Source of the DNA: Glandiceps talaboti
Lineage: Eukaryota > Hemichordata > Enteropneusta > Spengelidae
Reading direction: 5' to 3'
NCBI RefSeq assembly: GCF_964340395.1
Contig: NC_135558.1
Span: forward strand, 16,208,271-16,272,270
Length of the DNA: 64,000 bases
The position numbers and the translations under genes were made by a program. Below the pieces are notes generated by a model, which worked only from the letters and a program-made list of their open reading frames with translations, searched no databases and was not told the origin of the DNA. Below, piece by piece: positions 14,201 through 44,156 of this stretch (positions are counted from its first letter, which is position 1; the number at the start of each line of letters is the position of its first letter).

Positions 14201-16695
14201 GTTCAACTACCCCCCCCCCCCCCCCCGTTGGAGGTCGTTAATTTTTTCTTCTTCGCAGACCGTCGGAGGTGTCTTACTTTAAGGAGATGGTATAGTCACC
14301 AGCTGGACTTTCAGAGCTTTGTTCTTGATACAGAGGGTTCGAAAAAAAGCGTTATTCCGAATATTTAGGTAGCGAAGTCGTGAGGCAATCTCTCTGTAGA
14401 TCCCTTTAAAAGTTATATATGGTAGTCCAACATACATATACGCGCCGCAACAGTAGCGGGTGGAACTACCACGGTAAGCGGAGATAACACCGGGGGACTC
14501 GAAGGAAGCAGCGACCGGTCGTAAATATGGGAACGGCGGTGTCATTGCGAGTTTTGTCGTCAATGAAACTTGTAGGCGGAATATACTTGAAAACAGCTGA
14601 CATTTTATCACATTACCCTCCCAACTTTTCTTTCTTTTTTCTTTTGATAAATGACGAAGGAATACACATTGAATAACATTGGGGGATATAAAGTAATCAA
14701 AGTAAAAACTTTCTCTTCGCTTTTCACGTTTTTTTTTTATGTTCCCCGGTGCGGCCGTTCTCAGACTCACAGGTTTGTTGGAAATTGGAAATCATGAAGG
14801 GAGATGGTATCTCCATTTGGAAGGAAAATGAGCTAAAAGTCCTCATCGTTGACGCAATTGGAAAAGTAGAATAGATGGAAGATGAAAAGATATGGTTGGT
14901 CAATCTCTAGAAAATAAGTAATTTCTTCTCGGGTTTTTCAACATGCGGTAACCTTTCGAAAGTGGCACGCGTCGGCAGTTCTATTTCTGTAGTCCTGTAC
15001 TGCAGATGGCAGACCCTTATTTAGATCACTGCACGATAAAGCTCTCTAGTTTTACACCAAAACACGTACAATCTAGAGCCCTTTTGATTCAATTTCCCTT
15101 CTTTTTAGAATATGCAAATTATTATGGTAATGACTACCAAGTTTTGGTGCAACTGTGCGTGCTAAATGAATAATCTTAAAAAAACCCACCGAAACCAAGC
15201 TACCGAATCGCGACATCAAAAGCGCAAAAAAAATGAACTTTTCAATTTTGAAATCCACTCATATCAATTTTATCATTATTGTATTCCATTTTTCTCCTTC
15301 CACCCACCCACTTGGTCGGCTTCGATGAAAACTCCCCGTTTGCGAAGCCAGAGATCGGCATCGTGTGATTAATACGCCATTAAAGATTCATTGGTTTTCA
15401 ATTTAAGCACATAATTATTTGACTGTAATGAGGTCCGCGCTACTAGGGGCGACGTTGCCGGGTTGGGCCCATGCACACTATGATCACCCCCTTTTGATTA
15501 ACGATCGTCTATGGATCACAAAAAACAAGTACACATTTTAGACAATCCGTTGATGTCTTCCGCATGGTTGATTTGATTACACGAAATACATAATGATAAC
15601 TTTGCTATTGTAGGTACAAGTTGATGACGTGATGAGATGTATCGGATACAACAGATTGTCCCGTTCTCTGGTTCACGCACGTTTAGAACATCATAGGGGC
15701 ATCCGAAATCTCAAATACACGGTACGCTCCGGAATTTAGAGAAACAACGGAACTTAAACTCTTTCAGATGAAGCGCAACCCCCTAAATTTAAAACTTTTT
15801 TTCTCACAATATTGCGCAAAATTGCCAATTTGTCTTCAAGAGTTAACTCTTACACGTTGTCTCGTTGTCTCGAGTTTACAAAGTTAATACTAACATCGTA
15901 ATTTCAAAATCGATTAAAAAATTTTGTAAACAGGATTTAGCTGAACGAATCTTCGTTTCAAAAATTTAACAACCTGATTAGATTAAAAAACAATAGAGGC
16001 GAAGCGATAGACTGATTCCTGACTCTAGATTTTTAAAAATTGTCCAATTTTGATTATGTAGGGATGAAATATCTCGATATATAAAAAAAGAAATCCGCAA
16101 ACGCTATTCATGAATTGTTAATACGTGAAATCCAGTCATAGATATTGTATCGTCGACTCAGCAAATATTGTTCACGAATACGAAATGAAATTCATTCCCC
16201 AAGAAGAGGCGGCGTATTTTTTTTTTTAGGTGTCCAACGTTTGACTGTTCCTTATTCAAAAAAAAAAACGTTGGTATTGAACATTACATAGAGACCCACC
16301 CGTTCATACACCATATTTCGACTCCTACATCTATTCTGCAAGAGTTTAATTTTTGATTCAGGTCAACTCGTTGATAATGTTTGAGTGTCTGGGTAAAAAC
16401 GACTTAATGTTTGAGACGGAGACTCGGTTATCGGTATAAGCCTTTATTAATCTGTATGGGACAATAGTTTTGAAATCGACACACAATTCATTAAAATGGG
16501 ATCAAGAAAAATCGCTAGGGAATAGTCTCCCAAATCAATTAACGTGTGTCCCTGAAACTGCTTGTAATTGAACGATATTATTGAAAGTTAGTTTATTCTG
16601 GACTTTGAATTTTGTGACATCTAACCAACTTCATTAATTCATAAATTTCGGTATTGTATTAGATGCATAAAATGAAGATGGTTCAACCGTAGACA

Positions 16696-16726
<31 letters not shown>

Positions 16727-17324
16727 GTGAACGAGAGTAATTCTTGGTGCGCACTCTACCGTAGCGCAGTACCGGCGGTCCCGAGGCTAACCTGTGCTAC
16801 TCGTGTTACATTCTCGTAATCAGAAATAAAACGGTAGTAAAAAGTCAATTAAATACTCTTGTATGTTGTCCACCGATTCATCCGCACAATCTTTTCTCTG
16901 TTTGTGATATTTACTGCGCCCGTGTCGGCATTCGTTCTGGTTTTGGGAAGGGAATAGAAAGAACAAACCGGGCGTTATGCGCATTTTCATGACATTACTT
17001 TATTTAATTAAAACTGATTTAGTAGTAAAACCAGGACGACCACGACTTGACACAGGCATGTGTTGCTTGCAACGGCCACATGTAGACCGTAACGATCAGC
17101 CAACACGATATTGTTCGTGGACAAGACGGGCGAGATGGCGAGACAGACGTTCAGACTTTCACAGACAAATAGGCAACGCGTGCGCCATGCTTTTAAACAT
17201 TTATCACTCTTCCGATATGTATTATGTGGACGAAATGACGGGTGTATGATATTCACGGTAATTCATCATCAAAACGTATTGAAATTCAAACTGAAAAAAA
17301 AATGCTCGAGTTCTTTTTACTCCA

Positions 17325-17354
17325 CGCATGCGCACCTGAGTTTTGCTGCAGGTG
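17325..17354. promoter_or_regulatory. Candidate upstream element: NRF1-like site plus two facing E-boxes
   Basis: CGCATGCGCA (17325-17334) overlaps an inverted pair GCACCTG (17332-17338) and CAGGTGC (17349-17355), about 340 bp before the Prdm12 ATG. CACCTG/CAGGTG are E-box cores used by bHLH and Snail/ZEB-type factors; CGCATGCGC resembles NRF1 sites. Function is not shown. Confidence 0.3.
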
Positions 17355-17627
17355 CATGGGTGCCTGGCCGAAGTGGAAACCATAGCGAGCTGAAGTTGCT
17401 AGTCAGGGACAAGTTATATATTTAGCGAATGAATCTGATTGGTAGCCGGGATCATCATTTCCCTGATCAGACTAATTACGGCCATTTATTATCTTTACAC
17501 TTTGGAAATACAGCCTTTGTGTTGGGAATGTGGCTGTATAAATGATCAGTATTTTTTTGCATATTATAAGCCCATTTATTAACTATTAAACGCAATTTTG
17601 ATATGAATACTGTGCCAGTATATCGCA

Positions 17628-17634
17628 TATAAAA
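17628..17634 (+). promoter_or_regulatory. TATA-like box upstream of Prdm12 exon 1
   Basis: TATAAAA lies 58 bp before the Prdm12 ATG, a spacing that would give a short 5' UTR. A second TATAAAT is at 17537. Core-promoter assignment is inference from position and motif only; AT-rich DNA gives such matches by chance. Confidence 0.4.
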
Positions 17635-17691
17635 TGGGGACAATAAAGACGAATCTTGTCATATTTCTAACTCTACATCTTACACACCAAA

Positions 17692-36069
<18,378 letters not shown>

Positions 36070-38390
36070 GACTGGATGAACAGTTATAGTTAACTTTGAT
36101 TGAAAGATATGAAAGGAACTTGTCAACTCAAGAACGACATCACATCGTTTGACCGCATGAGGGCGTGATACATGATCCTGAAAAAGGACCGATTTTACGG
36201 AGTTGTGACGTACAGGAATAGTATATACCATGGTACAAAGAACATTGTTTACTTCGTGTCCATGGTGATCAGACGTATCAAAAACTTGTGATTTCGACAC
36301 ATAGGCATTGAAGTACAGATCCCATGACAGCTGTGCGCTGTTCATTTTAGCCCAAGATGCAAGAAATATGGAGTCGACGTCTAAAGCAAATATGATGGAA
36401 TTATAGAAAGAGCGACACTTAGTGCTCCAAATGAAGTAACTCACCAAGTAAAATTTGCACTCTTTCTTCTGACAATTTGTACTGAGTAACCACATGTACA
36501 CAGAATGTCAGGCTAACTGAGAAGATATAATTCGTTAGCTAGTACTCATGATGTGTGTGCTGTTATTTGAACAAATGTATGTTCAGCTAGCAAGATAGCT
36601 TTAGTTAAATAAAAAGTCTTGTAATTAACGACCAATGGATTCCCAAATCTCGCGAGAGTTTGTGTTAAAAAGTAAACTTAGAGGACGGATATCTATCACA
36701 CCCTTATGTGAATACTCTTGAAACATAAATTGCATTTGTGGTGGCACAACATAATTATTTTTTTTAAAGCGTTTGTTTCCGATAACATGACTTGAGAAAA
36801 TAGGCCAGGATTTTATTTTATTTTCTCGACCTAAAGACAAGACATTCGTTGGCATGGTCACAATATACTTCTGTTTGATGGGGTATAAAAGTATGAGGTG
36901 AGTGAAGATTCAGATGATTACACGTGAAGTAGACGAACACAACATACATACTATATTATATAAATTCAACTTGCAGCCTGAAAAAAAAGACTTGCTTCTA
37001 GAAAATTTCCATGATATCAAAAGAAAATTCTACCCATTTTATCTTTACGACTGTAATTTGTGTAGGGTTGGCGGCTAAAACCAAGGGCTGATCCGGTTGC
37101 CTGAAACACACAGGTTTTTCTTAACCGGACCGAACACGAAATAGCGACCAATAAAAATACACCAACTGCTGTCGGTGGCTAGAAGTACATAAACTTGCAA
37201 TATTGATAATGTTATTCTGTTTAATTTTGTATATTTTTGTTTGACATTCAAATACTAACCTCAGTTATTCTATCCATTGCGACAACGCATGTCATGGTTG
37301 TGAATTGATCGCCAGAAATCAAACTGTCGTGACGTTTTTCGAAAAAAATACATCTATATAAGAAAAATTGCATTTCTTGACAGTTGTCGCTTTGTTCGTA
37401 GTCTATTTTTTAAATGCACGAATGAAACCGGAAATGACGTTTTGGGTAAAGCGAATGACCATGGCCGTTTTCTTATCGTCTGCTACTCTTCTATGAACGA
37501 AACTCCCGACATATAAATTTTCCGTCCAGTTTTGAATTATATCCCAGTCGATAGATACAGAAATATTACTGTAAAAATGAGCTATATCTAAATAAATAAG
37601 TAATTACAAAAAATGACTAATGAGCGCTTCTTGGCGAGCTTTACACGAACAAGCCCTTAATGATTTTGAGGTATCGAGGGTCTTGCCTCTGTCATGTTAT
37701 GAGCGGCCACAAACGCATGCATCAAACGTCACATCCGTTGAAACCGGAAGAAGATTATTAAAGTTGACAAATTGAGAGAAAAGCAGTTTAAAATCACACT
37801 TTGTTACCGAAATGTGGGCGAAATTCCCTCCAAAATGTTAAAGATAAACTTCTACAATAATGAACTCATTGAATGTTTCACATGCCCCCCCCCCCTCGCT
37901 GTGACGTAATGTAAGTCTATGTGTTTTGAATAAATTATATTTTTACCATACGGGAACTTTGCAATATTAAAGTTTTAATTTAAAAGCATTGCTCTTCTTA
38001 AAAACAGACGCAGTACAATTTTATATATTTATAGTGAAAGAGTTTACAAACCTGATTATTTTGCCTACATGTATTCATTTGTTATATAAAAAACATAAAA
38101 AGTTTTAAAAGCAATAAAGTACTATGTGTAGCACGAATTTCAGTTGACCGAATAATTGTTTGTGTGTGTGCATAGTTGGTACAGGACCAGTTTTAGTGGT
38201 ATAAACCGTACTCACGAACTGTGACAGAGTCGTGGGGGTCTTGGTAGTCTGTACGGGATGCCGTGACGGGGCGCCCTCACGAGGGCGAAACGTCACGACG
38301 TATCTTACAGTCTAGGGTCTTGGATTTTGTCTCAGAATTTCGCGTAAGTCCAGGAAGCGAATTTCCTTCGTGTTCAAACCCAACCATAGT
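36070..38390. other. Prdm12 3' flank
   Basis: AT-rich with no coding exon recognised. Begins with the Prdm12 3' UTR to a probable AATAAA at 36608. The minus-strand open frame across 35965-36501 is antisense to the last Prdm12 exon and is not supported. A short hairpin CGCCCTCACGAGGGCG is at about 38272-38287. Confidence 0.6.
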
Positions 38391-39354
38391 TGGTTTAACA
38401 ATTCAGACCACTAAACGAACATACTAGCAACGCCTATTGTATATTTGGTGTGAATGATCCTACTATCGCAGCGATCGTCTTTCAAGCATACCTTTTTTGT
38501 TTTCAACTCTCTGAAGACTGTCGAACGTTTTGCAAAACGACACTTCGGGTCTTTGCGGTTATTTGCGATTGACTCGGAGTGTATCCATTGGAAAAGGTCA
38601 AAGGTTAGGCCTAAAAACTTGAATTGTGTGGTTCCGATTACACTCAATTTTAGAATAGGTGGGGTAGGTAGATTTTTAATTTAAATTTTTTTTTGACGTG
38701 TGAGTGTCTAGTTCAGGAAGATAGATATTCATATTTTCATTGTTTTCCATATGATCTTTGTATTATATTGGTTTCTAAGTTGATGCAAGATTCCACATCC
38801 ACTATTTATCGCGAGAGGTTACAATTTTCGCGATTTTATTTTTTTTCTCGAATACGTAAAAATAAATGTGTAGGTGTCAGCAGTGAAAAACTAGATGGGT
38901 TTGGTTAACTGGAACCAAATTTTTTTTTTGGCCTTAGTGGTCTAAGATTTGACCATACCTGGTATAAAACTGAGAGACTGTAGGGCTAATTTGCATATGG
39001 TTGAGTGTTTGTTCAGTGTGATAATCGAATCTCCAAGAAGTAACAGATCATTGGTAATATAGGGTGTTTAAAGAAGAACACAGGGGCTTGAAATTGGCCA
39101 TTTTTGTTTACAGTTACTTTTTTGTTTATTGTGTACGTCTGTCTTTACAAAAAATAGTTGTTTGTTTGTTTGTTTGTTTGTTTGTTTGTTTGTTTGTTTA
39201 CTTATTTTTTGCTCCTTCAAAATATCTTTTCCCTACAAGGTGCCATAATAGTCATGAGTAATAAAGTCATGATTTTAAAAACTGGTGTCTTTTTTACCAA
39301 TTCAATTTTAACTTGTTCTTTTGTTGGTTTTAGCAAACCACTTAACCACTTAGG
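38391..39354. repeat. 964-bp tandem duplication, copy 1
   Basis: Identical, as far as read, to 39355-40318, including T-runs and the GTTT microsatellite at 39158-39200. The unit begins TGGTTTAACAATTCAGACC and ends CCACTTAGG. No coding content recognised; a stretch near 38995-39045 resembles one half of the hairpin element at 50513-50626. Confidence 0.93.
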
Positions 39355-40318
39355 TGGTTTAACAATTCAGACCACTAAACGAACATACTAGCAACGCCTA
39401 TTGTATATTTGGTGTGAATGATCCTACTATCGCAGCGATCGTCTTTCAAGCATACCTTTTTTGTTTTCAACTCTCTGAAGACTGTCGAACGTTTTGCAAA
39501 ACGACACTTCGGGTCTTTGCGGTTATTTGCGATTGACTCGGAGTGTATCCATTGGAAAAGGTCAAAGGTTAGGCCTAAAAACTTGAATTGTGTGGTTCCG
39601 ATTACACTCAATTTTAGAATAGGTGGGGTAGGTAGATTTTTAATTTAAATTTTTTTTTGACGTGTGAGTGTCTAGTTCAGGAAGATAGATATTCATATTT
39701 TCATTGTTTTCCATATGATCTTTGTATTATATTGGTTTCTAAGTTGATGCAAGATTCCACATCCACTATTTATCGCGAGAGGTTACAATTTTCGCGATTT
39801 TATTTTTTTTCTCGAATACGTAAAAATAAATGTGTAGGTGTCAGCAGTGAAAAACTAGATGGGTTTGGTTAACTGGAACCAAATTTTTTTTTTGGCCTTA
39901 GTGGTCTAAGATTTGACCATACCTGGTATAAAACTGAGAGACTGTAGGGCTAATTTGCATATGGTTGAGTGTTTGTTCAGTGTGATAATCGAATCTCCAA
40001 GAAGTAACAGATCATTGGTAATATAGGGTGTTTAAAGAAGAACACAGGGGCTTGAAATTGGCCATTTTTGTTTACAGTTACTTTTTTGTTTATTGTGTAC
40101 GTCTGTCTTTACAAAAAATAGTTGTTTGTTTGTTTGTTTGTTTGTTTGTTTGTTTGTTTGTTTACTTATTTTTTGCTCCTTCAAAATATCTTTTCCCTAC
40201 AAGGTGCCATAATAGTCATGAGTAATAAAGTCATGATTTTAAAAACTGGTGTCTTTTTTACCAATTCAATTTTAACTTGTTCTTTTGTTGGTTTTAGCAA
40301 ACCACTTAACCACTTAGG
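39355..40318. repeat. 964-bp tandem duplication, copy 2
   Basis: Direct head-to-tail copy of 38391-39354 with the same length of every simple-sequence tract inspected. Sequence diverges after 40319 (GTAGTG instead of GTGGTT). Either a very recent tandem duplication or an assembly artefact. Confidence 0.93.
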
Positions 40319-43100
40319 TAGTGTGGTTGTTGTACGTACGTACTCATGAATTGGAGATTTAGGGTGAACGGAAGGTAATTTAGTATGAGTTTCAGAAGTC
40401 CTTGCGAAGAAAATTAGCTTTACTACCATGACTTAAAGAGGAACTGTCTTATAAACTGTCTTATAAATGTTAGACTTTATGAAATGTATCAACAACCACA
40501 CTCCCTATATTGCCGGTCAAGCAAAAACATTGACGTGCGAAACAGAAAGGTTGGAGTTGGCCATACCAAAAAGATAACACTTCGCCCAGTGTCTAGCTAG
40601 AATTTCATCTCTCAATCTACTAAATGTCATCGTTAAAGCGGGTTGAGGTAGCGTGGTGGCATGCTATGGGGGTACCAGACTAGAACACCAACAAGGGAAA
40701 AAACATTTAAAACATTGATTCGGAACTTCTAAAGTTCATCGAGGCCATAAAAAAGGCTGATTACACGAGTTTGCGAACTATTGCACAATTAACCGTAACG
40801 TCTGAATACATCCAAGACTTTCTACCTGAGATACCCCCAGGTCATAAATGTTTGCTTCTACACAAGTCATCCAAGTTGAGTACCCCCCACAAACAAGCAA
40901 AAACATTTTTTTTCAATTTTCTCCTTAGTTGCTTTGATTTCGACTGCTCGAAATGAAACTGACATGACACTTGGAAACTTTAATTGCATTATTTCAAAAC
41001 AATGACTCATATTGTATTCACATGAAATTTACATACTGACCATAATTCCATATTGCCATTAAATGAAGTACTTTGTTTGAGTTTTTGCTTTGTTACTAAG
41101 GTAACCAGATTTGCTATACAGATTGATTCTATGTCGTTTTGGAAGCATACGCTCAATAGGTCAGCAGTGTCACCAGAGCTAGAGGGCGATTGATGGGGTC
41201 AAAGCACTAGGTCAATCATTTGATTGTTTGTGCGCGTTTTCTCAAACCATTGATGTCTCATCGATGCTAAAACCATATTTGTCATTACAAGAAAAACAAC
41301 AGTGATAATTATTAGAAACCGTAAGACCGATCGTGGAGAGAAAAAAGTGAAAAAGCTACTTCTCGCATTTAAAATGGGGTTACGAGCAGTTGTGGAGAAT
41401 CGACAGTGAAAAAAAATACTTCTTCTTCACTGGGCCATGACTTGACCGCCGGTCGTGGAGAATAGACAGTGAAAAAAATACTACTTCTTCAATGGGCTAC
41501 TTACCGTACATTGTATAAAAACTATCTACATTGTCTCCCCATGAAAGAAGTATCCATGGTAACATTAATAAGATTTCAATGAGGGGTTCTAATATTGTAC
41601 CCAAAATCAATAAATGCATCTAGTAGCATAGCGTTTGGGCCTCACAGTGTGTGCAGTGCCACTTAACTGTTTCAACAATTTGAGAATGAGATATAAGGAG
41701 CGAGACCAATATATATATTTCCAATCAATGTAGGATGAAAAATAAAATTCTTTTACTTTTGGGGTGTTGTGTAGTTCTCATCCTACAGAAACGATTTTAA
41801 TTTTTAATGGGTCTGTTTGTACCCCTAAATATGCAATTATAATTTTCTTTTTAAAAAATATTCCCCAAATTGAGAAATGGAAGAATTTTCACAATAGCAC
41901 AGCACTAAAATAAAGTGTCAACAAAAGAACTATTTTTCCTCACTACATACTAGCTTTGTATTCATAGTAAATACTACATACTGATTTGAAATTGGATGGA
42001 CATTTTAAATTTTGGCCAATTAAGTTGGGGGGGGGGGAGAACTAAATGTTTTTAGCTTTTTTAACTATTGACCCTACCCCTAATGTGTTGATTTATCATA
42101 CATAATTATGTACTGACAGAACTATCCCTTGGTGCCCATGTGTTCCAATATTATGAAATTTCATGTGAATTTTGTCCAAAAATGTTGAAATTTGGAAGAG
42201 GGGAGTCATAATTATGAATATTATGACCACTTTGGCTTTGGGAGAAATACATAAACTCTACACATGATCATGAATAGTGTGGTTGATTTATCATACATGT
42301 GAACTGACAGAAATATACCTTGGTGCCTGTGTGTTCCAATATTATACAATGTCAAGCGATTTTTGTTCAAAATGTTGAAATTTTGATGGGGTGGGGGTCA
42401 CATTTTTTACTGGCATTTTAAAGTTAGCATACACACAATGATTTTTGTTGTATAATTATGAAGAGGCATTGGTACATTATACATATGTGCAAAGTTAAAC
42501 AATCTCATTTTAATTTTTGTCAAAATTCAACAAAATTTCATAATAAATGTCTGTCAAAAATGTCAAAATTTAGATGGGGTGTGGGGGTGACAATTTCAAT
42601 TCTAGAATTTAAACGGACGTGGTGACCCACTATTATTTTGTCATTGATCAATAGCTGGAATAATACATAGTACACATACAACATATAAAAATAATCTATC
42701 ACAGACTTTTATCCTTTTTTAAAATTTTTTTTAAATTTTTTTTTTTTTACAGTTTTCTTACATTTTTCTTTAAAAATCGTAAAGCAGCTGGGGATAAAAT
42801 AACATAGCATTTTATGAAATAATGAAAAGAAATTACAAACAAATATATCTGGACATAATATACATTGCACTAAAATATGTAAGTTCATTAATTAAAAAAA
42901 TAAGTGCTCCAAGGATAATCTTTAACTGTCAAAAATTGTGATGTAGCTAATAATTGTAAATCTACTTATTTTGACCCCCCAAAATATGTGTAGATACAAG
43001 AAACGGTCATTATCTTGAAAACAAAGGTGGTGACATAGTATTTTCTTTGCATTTTTACATATTCAGATATCACTGCTTAGGTATGCAAAGTAAAAGAAAA
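40319..43100. other. Non-coding repeat-derived DNA
   Basis: No gene recognised. Contains about three diverged copies of a roughly 90-bp unit with GTGGAGAAT..GACAGTGAAAAAAA (41325-41505), a dispersed repeat (41863-42075), and diverged tandem copies of an about 200-bp unit (42078-42600) with GTGTTCCAATATTAT and ATGTTGAAATTT cores. Confidence 0.6.
41863..42075. repeat. Dispersed repeat, second copy
   Basis: AAATTGAGAAATGGAAGAAT and CACTACATACTAGCTTTGTA followed by ACTACATACTGATTTGAAAT and a G-run, as in the copies at 62091 and 48344. Confidence 0.6.
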
Positions 43101-43104
43101 ATCT

Positions 43105-43315
43105 ATCGACTTTTTTGAATTTGACACTAGGGAATACACGACTATTCAGAATTTCATGGTAAAGAATATGTAACATATCATCATGTTCAGGTGGAGCATA
43201 TTTCCAAAATTCTGTAGGGATTTCATCTTGCCCTGGCCTGGGACGCTTTTTTGTTTTTAAGTATGTCAATACATTTCCGAATCTCCCCCATTGTGATTGG
43301 ACAATTTAGTTCTCA
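43105..43315 (-). pseudogene. Non-LTR retrotransposon reverse-transcriptase fragment, frameshifted
   Basis: On the minus strand the translation ITMGEIRKCIDILKNKK continues, after a shift at an A-rich run near 43250, as RPRPGQDEIPTEFWKYAP. This is the LKN-K-x-PGxDxIPxEFWK block just before the RT palm of LINE-type elements. No further RT motifs are found on either side, so it is a short decayed fragment. Confidence 0.7.
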
Positions 43316-43379
43316 ACAGTCGATGCTAGGTCGGTCCTGCATGTTTAATTCATCTCTGTAGTTGTGGGTTAGCTCATAG

Positions 43380-43570
43380 AATAAATGTCGTGGGCTATGA
43401 GCTAATGTAAATCTGACGGTCGGAAAGTTTGTCGCAATGGATATAAAAGGTGTCAAATTCAAATTCAGATCAACTTTAAAATGTACCAATCACTATATAA
43501 TAAATGTCATGGGCTATGATATAAATGAGTGTATACGGTCTGACGAAAGTTTGTCGCAAGTTTCAAAGTG
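43380..43570. repeat. Tandem duplicate upstream of HNMT-like gene
   Basis: AATAAATGTC(G/A)TGGGCTATGA followed by a GTCTGACG/GACGGTCGG stretch and AAAGTTTGTCGCAA occurs twice, about 119 bp apart. A third TTTTGTCGCATTGG occurs near 43643. All lie within 600 bp of the HNMT-like start. Confidence 0.6.
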
Positions 43571-43706
43571 TCATACCATTTTCTATATAGTTGCCTTTTA
43601 TTACTAGCTCGCATGGTTCTTTGAGTAAAAGTAATGACCAGAAATTTTGTCGCATTGGAAACAATTTCGCATTGTTACGTGCGACAGAATTTCCGACGAA
43701 TTTCTA

Positions 43707-43716
43707 CGCATGCGCA
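43707..43716. promoter_or_regulatory. NRF1-like palindrome upstream of HNMT-like gene
   Basis: CGCATGCGCA lies about 235 bp before the chosen ATG and resembles NRF1 sites common in promoters. The assignment rests on motif and position only. Confidence 0.3.
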
Positions 43717-43948
43717 TATCATAGAACCGGAAACTTTGGCGCAGTGGAAATTTTGGCACACGACACCGGCTATGAGCTGCCAGCCAACCAGTAGTTGACA
43801 AGTACAACACATTTTACATACATAATTACAAACGGTTGCTGTGGCCGGTTGGTGTATTGTATGGGATGATCTGATCACCACTTTTACTGAACCCCGACAC
43901 CTACAGGTTTGTACGGCCATCCAATCCAATACGTCTGCTAATATTGAC

Positions 43949-44156
43949 ATGGGGTCCCAGACGAAAGTAACACCGCTAATGTTCTCTCCTAGCGATTACC
44001 AACGCTGCCTGGATGCCTATCTCAGAAACACGGACAGGGCAACGAAAGTGTACGAGATTTGTTCCACCTCAGTTCCACAGAAAATAATAAATGGTGTCAC
44101 TTCAAGTGGAGAAGACGTTGACATATTCAGATACCTCGGAGTTGGCAGCGGATCAG
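43949..44156 (+). CDS. HNMT-like: HNMT-like exon 1 (start, SAM motif I)
   Basis: ATG at 43949; donor GTACGT at 44157 after one base of codon 70. Encodes DYQRCLDAYLRNTDRATKVYE and the glycine-rich GVGSGSG loop. D29 occupies the position of human E28, a histamine contact. Confidence 0.88.

Noticed and set aside
38411-40225. Repeated small open frames in the 964-bp duplication
   Set aside because: They appear twice only because the DNA is duplicated; no domain, and several run through T-rich or GTTT tracts.
43841-43948. Upstream in-frame ATG of the HNMT-like gene
   Set aside because: It would add 36 residues without family similarity; the ATG at 43949 gives 291 residues, the family length.
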